In this document: positions 35,380-46,984 of the stretch, piece by piece
Layout of the letters: every line of letters begins with the position of its first letter
How positions within the stretch are numbered: the stretch's first letter is position 1
From: Ceratothoa steindachneri
Lineage: Eukaryota; Arthropoda; Malacostraca; Isopoda; Cymothoidae
NCBI GenBank assembly: GCA_963969495.1
Contig: OZ018338.1
Coordinates: 49,933,473 to 49,997,472, forward strand
Reading direction: 5' to 3'
DNA: 64,000 nucleotides
Program-made: the position numbers and the translations under genes
The notes under the pieces: model-generated
Seen by the model: only the letters and a program-made list of their open reading frames with translations
Databases searched by the model: none
What the model was told of the DNA's origin: nothing

Positions 35380-38300
35380 GCTCCTTCGCTACGCCCTGTG
35401 AGGGTCTTCAATTCGAGAAGGGCTCCGGCGTCTCCTCCGAGCTAGGCCTGGAGGGCATATTCCTTCAATGGAATTGCCGTGGACTCCGGGCCAACTGGAA
35501 GGAGCTGCGGAGGCTCGTCTCGCCCCGCTCCCCGTTAGCTATCTTTTTGCAGGAGACCATGCTAGGTGCGTGCCCCCTGCCCGCCCTCCCGGGGTACAAG
35601 GGTCTTGCGACCCCACCACCGCGGGATATCCGAGCTGGGGGATGCGCGGTTTACACCCGGCATGATGGCTCCGTTCTTCCTTTCTCTTTAGATACCTCCT
35701 TTCAGGCAGTGGTTGTGCAGCTGCACCTGGATAGGAGGTATACTATCATTTCTGCGTACATTCTACCGTGAGCTGACTTCGACGCGGGGGACTTCCGCCG
35801 CGTCGTGGCATGGTTGCCGAGGCCCTATCTCTTGCTTGGAGATCTGAACAGCAGGCATCCTCTCTGGGGAGATTACTCCATAAATCCCAGGGGACAAGTC
35901 CTTGCGAATCTGATCGAAGAGCTTGAGATGGGTGTCCTAAACGTGGATGAGTTTACGCATCACTGTCCGAGAACCGCTTCATTTTCTTGCCTTGACCTAT
36001 CTTTGTGCTCTTCGGATGCACAGCTTAATTTTGATTGGGGGGTGGTCGATGACCTCCATGGTAGTGATCACTTTCCCATTCAAATATCATTTTCAGGGCA
36101 ACTGCCGCCTGAGAGACCACCTCGGTGGTGCTTGGCGCGGGCGCGGTGGCCTGCATTTCAGGAAATGACTGAATTCTCTATCTCAGTCGAGGAGTTTAGG
36201 TCGGTAGATGAGGCCGTTGATTTCTTCTCCGGCAACCTCATCGCCGTCGGCCTGACTACTATTCCTAGGACGTCTGGCCGTTTTGCACGCAGACCACTCC
36301 CATGGTGGTCGGCCGAGTGTGAGACGGCCCTCAAACAGAAGCGTTATTCCTATATGCGCTATAAGCGCTGCCCGAACGATTTAACTGTCGCTGAATTTCG
36401 TCGGGCTAGGGCTGGGTTCCGGTATATTTCGAAGCACGCCCGCCGCACTTCTTGGCGGGTATATGTGTCTTCACTTAACGGGAAGACCCCTTTAGCTGAG
36501 TTGTGGAAGAGAGTCAAAAGGATTCGGGGCAAGTTCTCGCAGGACCCCCCTCCCGTTCTCCAGGAGAATGGGACCACAATCTCGGACCCCACGTCCGTGG
36601 CGGAATCCTTCGCGACCGCTTTTCGTGCATTCTCTAGCCGTGATGCTGCTCCGCCAGCATTCAATGCACGTCGTGATGTCGTGGAAGGCCGCCGGCTGGA
36701 CTTTACCTTCAGAGGCGGAGAACCCTTCAACGACAAGTTTACTGTGAGTGAGTTGCGTTCCGCTCTCGCTTCGTGCGCGGACACCGCCCATGGTCCGGAC
36801 GATGTCCCGTAGGCCATGCTTCGACACCTGGGTGAGCGAGGCATGGCCTTTCTGTTAGATTTGTTCAACAGGATCTGGGTGGAAGGTCTTCTCCGAGACT
36901 CCTGGCGAATCGCTACTGTGTTCGCCTTTCGCAAACCGGGAAGAGATCACTCTACTCCGACCGGTTTCCGCCCAATCTCTCTAACCTCTTGCGTGTGCAA
37001 GTTGATGGAGAAATTGGTAAATGTTAGATTAGCCTATTTTTTTGGACAGCGGAGGCCATCTGTCTTCTGCACAGTGCGGCTTCTGTAAGTTCCACTCCAC
37101 GTCGGATGCTCTGCTCCGACTGGAAAATGCCGTCTGCGAGGCTTTCCTTCGTAGACAGCACTACGCCACGGTGTTTTTTGATCTGGAGAAGGCCTATGAT
37201 ACCGCATGGCGATACGGTATTATGGAGACTCTCCACACGATGGGGGCGAAGGGACGCCTCCCAATGTGTATATCTGAATTTTTGAGAGATCGTCGATTCC
37301 GCGTACGGGTGGGGGGAGCCCTCTCCTGCCCAAAGGAGCAGGAAGAGGGTATCCCGCAGGGAAGTGTCCTCAGTGTCACACTCTTTGCCCTGAGCATCAA
37401 TGGCATCACCCCGGTGCTGCCGGAAGATGTTCTCGCTACGCTCTACGTGGACGACCTTTCGATCTCTTTTGGCGCGGCCCAGATGCCAACTCTGGAGCGT
37501 CGACTCCAACAGGCATTGAACCGCGTCTCTCGCTATGCCGAAGCGCACAGGTTTCGGTTTTCTTTGGCCAAGACTAAGGTGGTGCACTTCTGCCGCCATC
37601 CACGGCTTCACCCCGACCCAGATTTGTTTCTTAAAGGGGTGCGCCTGGATGTGGTTGAGTCGCACCGTTTCCTTGGTCTTGTATTCGACCGACGCCTCAC
37701 CTGGGAGGCTAATATTCGCAGCCTTAGGGTCTCTTGTACCCGCCCCATGGACATTCTCCGTTCCGTAACGTTCAGCGCTTGGGGCGCTGATAGGGCTACT
37801 GCCTTACTTTTTTATCGATCCTTTGTTCGTTTGAAGCTCGACTACGGATGCGAGTTTTATGCATCCGCAGCCGAGCGTTTATTGGGGAAGGTGGATTCGA
37901 TCCACCACACCGGCCTTCGCCTTGCGACCAGTGCCTTCCGCACTTCCCCCATTGAGAGCCTGTTGGTCGATGCTGGGGAGATGCCACTCGCTCTGCGCCG
38001 CGTGCAGTGTATCACTCGACTGTACGCGCGAGCCCGGCGCCTCCCTCAGTCGCCAACAGCTCTCACTGCATCCGCAGCTGATTTCGATGGTGCCTATGCC
38101 GTCGAGAGACGCCAGTCATACCTTAAGCCTTTTGGGTTTAGGGCCAGGAAACTCCTTCGAGAGGTAGATATCGCTCTCGGGCTGGTGGCGCCCCTGGTTT
38201 TGCCCAGGACGCCACCCTGGAGGGTACCACATTTGGCTATTTGTTACCACGCCTCTGCTCCCAAAGCTTGTACTGCGCGGGGAGTATTGCGTTCGACCTT

Positions 38301-39174
38301 TTTGGAGCACACATCGTGTCACGCTAGAACCATGCCAGTGTATACGGATGGCTCCAAGTCCCAAGAGGGGGCCGGCTTCCACGCCGTATCCCCTCTGTTT
38401 GAAGTCATCGGGGCTCTACCAGGCGCTGCGTCTGTCTTCACGGCCGAGCTGGTGGCAATACACCACTCGGTACGGGAGATTACGCGACGTGCCCGGTTCG
38501 GAGACCGGATTGTGATCTATAGCGACTCACAAAGCACCCTGAGTGCTCTCGTGGCATTGAAATCTCCACATCCCCTGGTTTGCGATATCCGTGACGCCAC
38601 GGTTTTGGCGAGCCGGGCAGATGTCGAGATTATCTTCTGCTGGTTTCCTGGACATGTAGGAATTGCGGGGAATGAGCGCGCCGATGAGGGCGCCAAAGGG
38701 TCCGCGAGGACTCTGTGACCGGACCAGCGTTTCGCTCTTCCTCACACCGACTACATGGCAGGAATACGGGCAGCTCTTTGGACTGCTTGGCAAAGAAGAT
38801 GGGAGACGGTCGAAGGGAACTTAAAGTTGCGTGCCATTGCGCCGCGACTGTTCCCATGGACCTATCCCCCAATGCCGCGGCGGCTTCAGGTTGCTTTCTG
38901 TCGTCTTCGAATCGGACACACTCGTGTGACGCATCGCTACTTGATGGAGCGCTCGCATGTGCCATATTGCAACGACTGCGTCGTCCCCCAGACTGTTCGG
39001 CATATTCTTGTCGAATGTCCTAGTCTGGGTGATTTTCGCGAACGATACCTGTCTCGGTACCGGGATGGGAAGCGTAGCTACCGCTTGTCCCTTGTAATCG
39101 GGACGAGTGCGTGCACCATGACTGGTGGACTTATTGACTTTTGGGGGGAGGCCGGCCTTCTCCCCTTTATTTAA
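35380..39174 (+). pseudogene. I-like LINE copy 1, ORF2: APE endonuclease, reverse transcriptase, RNase H
   Basis: ORF2 overlaps the gag end and reads in order. Endonuclease: FLQWNCRGLRANWKELRRL, LAIFLQET, YLLLGDLNSRHPLWGD and HGSDHFPIQI. RT: FRPISLTSCVCKLMEKLV, ATVFFDLEKAYDTAWR, EGIPQGSVLSVTLF and catalytic TLYVDDLSISF. RNase H: MPVYTDGSKSQEGAG, FTAELVAIHH, VIYSDSQSTLSAL and GNERADEGAK, keeping Asp, Glu, Asp and Asp. The C-terminal domain has YCNDCVVPQTVRHILVECP and ends LLPFI. Lesions are TGA at 35769-35771, TAG at 36810-36812, a frameshift near 37,030 and TGA at 38716-38718. The RNase H places it in the I superfamily. Confidence 0.93.
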
Positions 39175-39415
39175 GGTTCCTTTTTTTGTTATGGTTTTGT
39201 TTGTAGGTTGCACTTTCCTGCACCGGGCTAAGGGGTACCTCCCCTCGCTGCCGGAGATTGCTTCGATTGTTAAGTTTTTCCAATTTATATCATTGTTAAG
39301 TTTTCATATTTTTTCTTTAAATTAGCCTAGTTCTAGGCTGTCGTGTTTTTCGGCGATTCATGCCCAAGTGGGTAGTTGCCAGATTGGCTCCATAAAATTA
39401 AAAAAAAAAAATGCC
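39175..39415 (+). other. I-like LINE copy 1, 3' UTR with terminal hairpin and A-rich tail
   Basis: The region holds a perfect hairpin, AGCCTAG (39324-39330) and CTAGGCT (39333-39339). The terminal block AGTTGCCAGATTGGCTCC and a poly-A-like tail end at about 39415. The same order is found in copies D and 2. Confidence 0.75.
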
Positions 39416-39429
39416 CCCAGGAAGCGTAC

Positions 39430-42310
39430 GGCCATTACCGTGAGGGTCTTCAATTCGAGGAGGGGCCCCGCGTCTCCTCCGAGCTAGGCCTGGAGGGCAT
39501 ATTCCTTCAATGGAATTGCCTTGGACTCGGGGCCAACTGGGAGGAGCTGCGGAGGCTCGTCTCGTCCCGTTCCCCGTTAGCTATATTTTTGCAGGAGACC
39601 ATGCTCGGCGCGTGCCCGCTGCCTGCCCTCCCGGGGTATAAGGGTCTTGCGACCCCACCACCGCGGGATGGCCGGGCTGGAAGATGCGCGGTTTACACCC
39701 GGCATGATGTCTCCGTTCTTCCTTTCTCTTTAGATACCTCCTTTCAGGCAGTGGTTGTGCAGCTGCACCTGGATAGGAGGTATACTATCATTTCTGCGTA
39801 CATTCCACCGTGAGCAGACTTCGACGCGGGGGACTTCCGCCGCGTCGTGGCACGGTTGCCGAGGCCCTATCTCTTGCTTGGAGATCTGAACGGCAGGCAT
39901 CCTCTCTATGGGGATAACTCCATAAATCCCAGGGGAAAAGTCCTTGCCGATCTGATCGAATAGCTTGAGATGGGTGTCCTAAACGTGGATTAGTTTACGC
40001 ATCACTGTCCGAGAACCGCTTCATTTTCTTGCCTTGACCTATCTTTGTGCTCTTCGGATGCACAGCCTGATTTTGATTGGGGGGTGGTCGATGACCTCCA
40101 TGGTAGTGATCACTTTCCCATTCAAATATCATTTTCAGGGCAACTGCCGCCTGAGAGACCACCTCGGTGGTGCTTGGCGCGGGCGCGGTGGCCTGCATTT
40201 CAGGAAATGACTGAATTCTCTATCTCAGTCGAGGAGTTTAGGTCGGTAGATGAGGCCGTTGAGTTCTTCTCCGGCAACCTCATCGCCGTCGGCCTGACTA
40301 CTATTCCTAGGACGTCTGGCCGTTTTGCACGCAGACCACTCCCATGGTGGTTGGCCGAGTGTGAGACGGCCCTCAAACAGAAGCGTTATGCCTACATGCA
40401 CTATAAGCGCTGCCCGAATGATTTCCCTGTCGGTGAATTTCGTCGGGGTAGGGCTAGGTTCCGGTATATTTCGAAGCACGCCCGCCGCTCTTCTTGGCGG
40501 GCATACGTGTCTTCACTTAACGGGAAGACCCCTTTAGCTAAGGGGGGGAAGCGAGTCAAAAGAATTTGGGGCAAGTTCTCGCAGGACCCCCCTCCCGTTC
40601 TCCAGGAGAATGGGACCGCAAACTCGGGAGGCTCATTTTCGCAGCCTTAGGGTCTCTTGTGCCCCCGCCATGGACATTCTCCGTTCCGTGACGTTTTGCG
40701 CTTGGGGCGCTGATAGGGCTACTGCCCTACTTTTTTATCGATCCTTTGTTCGTTTGAAGCTCGACTACGGATGCAAGTTTTATGCATCCGCATCCAAGCG
40801 TTTATTGCGGAAGGTGGATTCGATCCACCACACCGGCCTTTGCCTTGCAACCGGTGCCTTCCGCACTTTCCCCATTGAGAGCCTGTTGGTCTATGCTGGG
40901 GATATGCCACTCGCTCTGCGCCGCGTGCAGTGCATAACTCGCCTGTACGCGCGAGCCCGGTGCCTCCCTCAGTCGCCAATAGCTCTCACTGCATCCACAG
41001 CTGATCTCGATGGTGCCTATGCCGCTGAAAGACGCCAGTCATACCCTAAGCCCTTTGGGTTTAGGGCCAGGAAACTCCTTCAAGAGGTAGATATAGCTCT
41101 CGGGCCGGCGGCGCCCCTGGTTCTGTCCAGGACGCCACCCTGGATGGTACCACATTTGGCTATTAGTCGCCACGCCTCTGCTCCAAAAGTTTGTACGGCG
41201 CCGGGGTTATTGCGTTCGACCTTTCTGGAGCACACCTCGTGTCACGCTGGAACCGTGCCAGTGTATACGGATGGCTCCAATTCCCAAGAGGGGGTCGGCT
41301 TCCACGCTGTATCTTCCCTGTTGGAAGTCAGTAGGGCTCTGCCATGTGCTGCGTCCGTCTTCACGGCCGAGCTAGTGGCAATGCACCACTTGGTACGGGA
41401 GATTACGCGACGTGCCCGGTTCAGAGACCAGATTGTGATCTATAGCGACTCACAAAGCGCTCTGAGTGCTCTCGGGGCATTGGAATCTCCGATCCCCTTG
41501 TTCGTGATATTTTTTGACGCCATGGTTATGGCGAGCCGGGCAGATGTCGAGATTATCTTCTGCTGGGTTCCTTGACATGTAGGAATTGCGGGGAATGAGC
41601 GCGCCAAAGGGTCCGCGAGGACTCTGCGACCGGACCAGCGTTTCACTCTTCCTCACACCGACTACATGGCAGGAATACGGGCAGCTCTTCGGACTGCTTG
41701 GCAAAGAAGATGGGAGACGGTCGAAGGGAACTTAAAGTTGCGTGCCATTTCGCCGCGACTGTTCCCATGGACCTATCCCCCAATGATGCCACGGCTTCAG
41801 GTCGCTTTCTGTCGTCTCCGAATCGGACACACTCGTGTGACGCATCGTTATTTGATGGAGCGCTCGCCTGCGCCCTATTGCAACGACTGCGTCGTCCCTC
41901 AGACTGTTTGGCACATTCTTGTCGAATGTCCCAGTCTAGGTGATCTTCGCGCACGTTACCTGTCCCGGTACCGGGATGGGCTGGGTCGCTACCACCTGTC
42001 CCTTGTACTCGGGACGAGTTCGTGCACATTGACTGGTGGACTTCCTGACTTTTGGGGGGAGGCCGGCCTTCTCCCTTTTTTTAAGCAGGGTTTGTTAATT
42101 TTGTTTGGTTTTGTTTTTTGGTTTTGTTTTTTTTCCTTTAGTTTTCACTCTCCTGCGCATATGTACCTCTCCCCGACGCAGGAGCTTGCTTACTTTCCCC
42201 TCTTTTGGGGTGTTTTTCGTTTCTTTAATTTTATTTTAAAGTAGCCTAGAACTATGCCAGTTTTAATACGGAGACTAATGCAGTCGCCAGATGAGCTCTT
42301 AAACAAAAAA
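39430..42310 (+). pseudogene. I-like LINE copy 2, 5'-truncated, RT core deleted
   Basis: This copy starts inside the gag/ORF2 overlap (GTGAGGGTCTTCAATTCGAG) directly behind the tail of copy 1. The endonuclease is readable (FLQWNCLGLGANWEELRRL, HGSDHFPIQI) and has TGA at 39811-39813, the same site as copy 1, plus further stops. Compared with copy 1, about 1.13 kb is missing between 40,620 and 40,640. This removes the RT fingers and palm with the YVDD box. RNase H resumes with VPVYTDGSNSQEGVG. A TGA at 41573-41575 and a 12-bp in-frame deletion at about 41,605 remove the last RNase H Asp (GNERAKGS). The C-terminus is open to 42244. The 3' end repeats AGTCGCCAGAT and an A tail. Confidence 0.9.
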
Positions 42311-42862
42311 AATACGATGAGGTTACGGGAATGGAGGCTGCATATTATTTGCCCAACTGACAAATTTAAATTGGGGAATTTCTCCTATTAATATAGATTC
42401 GAATATTTTTCTTTTACCGAAATATTTACAATTATATAAGATTTGTGCCTTTGAGTAGTCAATTTGGTGGTTGAAATTGCAAATATGATTAAAAATACTG
42501 GATGTGGTACTGCCTCGTTTGACATCACCTTTATGTTCATAAATTCGTTTTGTTAAGGTTCTTCCAGACTCTCCTAAGTAGAATGAGGGACAGTTTGTAG
42601 AGCCACACGGGATTAAATATACACCTGCTTCATTTGGCTGATCCACGGGTTTGGTCGAAGGGAAAGATTTAATGATAGAGAAAGGGAATTTAAATGTGGA
42701 TAGGCCTTGAAAAATAACTTTGTTCACTCATTTGAGGAGGGTAGAAAAAGGGAGGGATAGACACTTCGTATTCCTAAATTTGTTTTTATCCTAAGGACGG
42801 TAATGAGTAGATTTTGCTCTAGATAAACTTTCATTGATCACGTGGAAGGGATAATTTAATTC
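42311..42862 (-). pseudogene. Penelope-like element, GIY-YIG endonuclease region, copy 1 (minus strand)
   Basis: Penelope-like retroelements join an RT to a C-terminal GIY-YIG nuclease. On the minus strand the 134-codon frame has PNEAGVYLIPCGSTNCPSF, YLGESGRTLTKRIYEHKGD and RKIFESILIGEIPQFKF. The GIY (GVY), YIG (YLG), catalytic Arg (GRTLTKR) and Glu (KIFESI) positions are therefore present. Upstream only a short part before it is retained, ending at about 42,862. There it meets copy 2 head to head. The 3' end abuts the tail of I-like copy 2. Confidence 0.88.
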
Positions 42863-42863
42863 A

Positions 42864-43790
42864 ATGAAACTGGAGGATATATCATTACTAGCTTTTGTGA
42901 TTCCTTATTATAATTTTGTATTGTATAGGTATGTAGATGATGTCATATCGATTTGGTCTGAAAATAGTTTAACCTTATTTGACAATTTGCTTAAAAATCT
43001 TAACGACCTCCATCCCACTATCAATTGTAAAGTAGAGTGGGAAAAAGATAATAGTATCTCCTTTCTTGATGTAAAAATTGTTAGAGTCATTGACAAAATT
43101 AGCTTCACTGTGTACCGAAAACCAACCCATTCTAACTCTTATATCCATTTCATTTCTCATCATGATATTAACATTAAGCGAGCCGTTGCATCAAGTCTGT
43201 TTTTGAGAGCACTTAGGATATGTGACCCTTGCTTTCTAGAAGACGAGATTAAATATATAACCTGCAGTTTCATTGAATTAAATTATCTCCCCTACGTGAT
43301 CAATGAAAGTTTATTTAAAGCAAAATCTACTCATTACCGTCCCAAGGATAAAAACAAATTTAATAATACGAAGTGTCGATCCCTCCCTTTTTCTCCCCGC
43401 CTCATGGGGGTGAACAAAATTATTTCTCCAGGCCTAACCACATTTAAATACCCCTTTTTCTATCCTTAAATCTTTCCCTTCGACCAAGCTCGTGGATCAG
43501 CCAAATGAAGCAGGTGTATATTTAATCCCGTGTGGCTCTACAAACTATCCCTCATTCTACTTAGGAGAGTCTGGAAGAACCTTAACAAAACGAATTTATG
43601 AACATAAAGGTGATGTCAGACGAGGCAGTACCAAATCCAATATTTTTAATCATATTAGCAATTTCAACCACCAAATTAACTATTGAAAGGCACAAATCAT
43701 ATATAATTGTTAAGATTTCCCAATTTGAATTTGTCCGATGGGCAATTGAAATGCAGTCTCCATTCCCCTAACCTCACCGTAAACAGCTTA
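42864..43790 (+). pseudogene. Penelope-like element, RT C-terminal part plus GIY-YIG, copy 2 (plus strand)
   Basis: The 201-codon frame (42864-43469) starts at the RT palm with LYRYVDDVISIW, carrying the catalytic YVDD (42930-42941). It continues with INCKVEWEKDNSISFLDVKI and FTVYRKPTHSNSYIHF, typical of Penelope RTs. A frameshift near 43,460 precedes the GIY-YIG part (EAGVYLIPCGSTNYPSFYLG, RTLTKRIYEHKGDVRRG). A deletion of about 60 bp near 43,710 removes the segment that carries the Glu in copy 1. The sequence after 43270 is the inverted counterpart of copy 1. N-terminal RT domains are missing. Confidence 0.88.
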
Positions 43791-46700
43791 GACAATGATC
43801 TTAGACTCACACCTCCTGATTAATGACCTTTTTCCCTCCGTTTTGTGTTTCTTTGTGTTTTTTTCTTTTTTTGCTAATCTGTACGCTATTTATAGACTTT
43901 GGTCACAATCGCATTCTCAGTATACGACTGAAGAGGGTATGATAAACTACATACTGAAACCAGTCTCGTAAATTAAACTTTTGGCTCCTATACAGTGGTT
44001 TCACTATCATATATAAATAGGTTACATCTGCAAAATGTACCTAAATTAAACAGGTTTGATTCAGGGAATGAATACAAGACGAATACAGAATGAATACAGT
44101 AATTTTTTATATTTGAGAAAAAGGGGGCCGGGACAGACTTCATTATGGGAAGTAACGACCTTTTTTCTGACACTCTCCTACTACACCCTGATACTCGAAG
44201 AATTCGAGCAATTGTTCTGAGACATCATACATATAAACACGCGTGTTTCACTTATGATACGACAGTATATGTGTGCGCGCGTGTATTTACCTACTTGCCG
44301 TTCTGTTTGCGCTTGTCTGCACGATGTGTTTGTGACCGTGTGGGTGATTGAACAGCAAAGGATTTTCTTCCTTTGAACCCGCTGAGGACGATCAAAGGAA
44401 TGGACCAGGGCTAAGAGGAACAGGGGAGGGGGGGGGGGGGCTATGTCCTCAAATCACCAGTTACCCCCCCCCCCCCCTCAAATATATCCTGCTCTCCAAA
44501 ACAAACCTATCCTTCTCGCCTTCATTTGGGTCATCTCATTTCCAAGCTGCACTTCAATGGAGCAATGCAAACATCTCATCTGCATACCCATTCTATACAT
44601 GACCATCTCACACATTTCATACAGTTCACTACACTACTGTAAATGTTCTCTATCTACATAGGAAGACTTATTAAAAATGAAAAAATATTATAATAAAATA
44701 AATGTAATTAATTTCATGACCGACCCGCTTCCAGCATTGTTTACGACCTTTTGGGCTACATTTATATCTGTATACTTAAATTAGTTGTCCTCAGATGAAT
44801 ATAAAATATATATGAGTATATATGTGTGTATAAGTAAATGTGTGACTGAGTATATCTATATAAATACTTCACTCTTACTAAGAAACAAGAGGATTTCAAT
44901 CTTGAAAAGCCATTGTTTAAATTTAATTTCAGCTCTCTTTAGAAACAAGTCGTACGAGTTGACCCTCCTTTCTTTTAATTTTTCGCGAAGTCATTTCCTT
45001 CCCCCGCTCCCCCCTGCTGAATAAGAAGCCCTCTCGTTTGCATGACGTTCACTTGTGATGGTGTAACTAACCTCTTCTTCTGGTCTTTCCAGTTCGCTAA
45101 ATGATCCTTTCCAATTTATGTTCTCATCCGTTTTAAGAATCGTATCAACGAATCTTGTCCGACCTTATTTTACCCCAAAGTGCGATTGGCTCAGATCTTA
45201 AGGAAAACGTCCTTTTATCGCCCAAGTATGTTGAGTAAGGCTCCTTTTGTAATAACAATTGTAAAACGATTTTGGCTCCACCTACTTCAGGATTTGTTAT
45301 ATTTCTACCTAGGATATTTTTGTAAATGAAATCTTAGCTCAGAATTATCCAAAGGCTGAGCAGCTATTAGTTCGATATCGGACCTTTCAAAAGCGGTAAA
45401 ATTTGTTACAGAAGTTCAGCTAAAGTGATAATAATACTTGAGAAAAAAAAGACCCTGCTTCGTCCTTACCCATTGGTCAGAACGTCCTTAGTCAAAGCAG
45501 AGTACTTACTTATTGAATGCCTACCGCGACCACAACTAAGTCACGATTCAGCAAGGCACCATCAGGTGAGGCTCCCGTTCGTATCTCCAAGAACCGTTAA
45601 GCAAATCAATGCTGAACAACCAGTACTTTAAAGATTAACCAAGAAATTAGCGGGCCATTCGCGTTGGCGATCAGGACTCCTGTCCATTTAGCACTACATC
45701 CATTTCATTACTTACACTTAAACACATTCGATAAATTACACTACACACACTTGCATACCAACATTTCGTCTCGCTGCTCTACACAGACAAGTATTTCATA
45801 CATTACGAGTATACTACACTACATAACCTGCACTAGATACTATACCTTACGCACACATTCAATACTCTTCAATGCAAATAATAATAAATGAATTTTACTA
45901 CAAAGGAAGATATTTCATGTACTTCACTACATTACCTACATACAAATCACACATTCCATACACTCCACCGTGCCGCTTAGTATGAGAGCTACAATCTGGA
46001 CATAATCCACAGTTTGTATGTTATCTACCACCGACCGCTACCCAAAACATTGATGTTATACTACATTTAGAGAGGAAAATATAAATAACAAACATATTTA
46101 TTCAATTAAGGGTATATAAATCTTCTGAATATCATCAATGAATGCTATAAAATTCGTCATATTAGGTTAGGTTAGATCACCCCTATCGTAATCCATCTGA
46201 CCATAATGTGATCGGGTCACGCCCATTTTAATGCATCGTAAGAAGCTTTAAATTTTATCTTTTATACATCCTACATACTGATTTTTTTATTTTCTCATAT
46301 TTTCGAAATTTAGATCATACACTAACCAAGAACTATTGTCTAGATCACATACATACTAAAGGAAATCATGTGGTATATCAATACTAAACCAGAATCATGC
46401 TGTAGATCACATAAGAAAACAAATTGGTGCCGGTAGAGTATGTGAACTACATCCACTTAACTCTAGACTAGCTTGTGATCTACGAGTACATTCAAAATTT
46501 TTGTTATAAATTTGAAATTCTAATTAGAGGAGTGAATTAAACATTAAAACATATCTCCTCCCACGGACGAGGTGGCGCATGGCCAGAGACACTTCCACTC
46601 CACCATTCGCACACATTATCCGCTGCTTAACCAAGGTGACCCACCTATGTACTACATTTTCACACCCATCATCAGAGTCCTGCTATCGGATTTCCCCTGA

Positions 46701-46831
46701 AAACTCCTTTCGGCCTCCTGGATGCTCAGGCCCCGTCCAGCAAGGACCTCTCTCGTACACTTCATCTGTGGGGGTCGAACCTAGTAAACATTTGTTTGAA
46801 AATTTTAAACGGTTCACACATTGAAACTTAT
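43791..46831. other. About 3 kb without recognisable gene
   Basis: Mostly AT-rich sequence. It contains a run of 13 G (44428-44440) and a run of 14 C (44464-44477) only 23 bp apart. Low-complexity CACTACA-type sequence lies at about 45,690-45,990, and there is a short TTAGGTTAGGTTAG stretch near 46,163. Short frames here show no family motif. Confidence 0.5.
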
Positions 46832-46984
46832 AAATAGGAAGATAAACTTCCCGCTTTTAGTATGTCTCTTTTGCAAATAGGAAGATAAACTTTCCGCTTT
46901 TAGTATCCCTCTTTTGTAAATGGGAAGATAAACTTCCCGCTTTGTAGTATTTCTCCTTCGTAAACAGGAATCTAAACTCCCCAG
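46832..46984 (+). repeat. Tandem array of 43-bp units, each with a small hairpin
   Basis: Units start at 46832, 46875, 46918 and 46962, with spacings of 43, 43 and 44. The conserved core is GGAAGATAAACTTCC, an inverted repeat with a 5-base loop. It extends to GGGAAG/CTTCCC in the third unit. The fourth unit is more diverged. Confidence 0.85.

Noticed and set aside
35769..35771. Selenocysteine or programmed readthrough at the shared TGA
   Set aside because: No SECIS-like structure or family precedent is visible, and both copies have other stops. Shared descent is simpler, so it is kept only as a possibility in the finding.
45425..45650. Structured RNA gene (5S rRNA or tRNA)
   Set aside because: No box A/B spacing or 5S internal control sequence could be recognised.
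46163..46178. Short TTAGGTTAGGTTAG stretch as telomeric repeat
   Set aside because: Only two to three units of the arthropod telomere motif in unrelated sequence. Far too short to indicate a telomere or interstitial telomeric block.
46832..46984. CRISPR array
   Set aside because: The repeats are contiguous with no unique spacers and the context is eukaryotic. It is a minisatellite.
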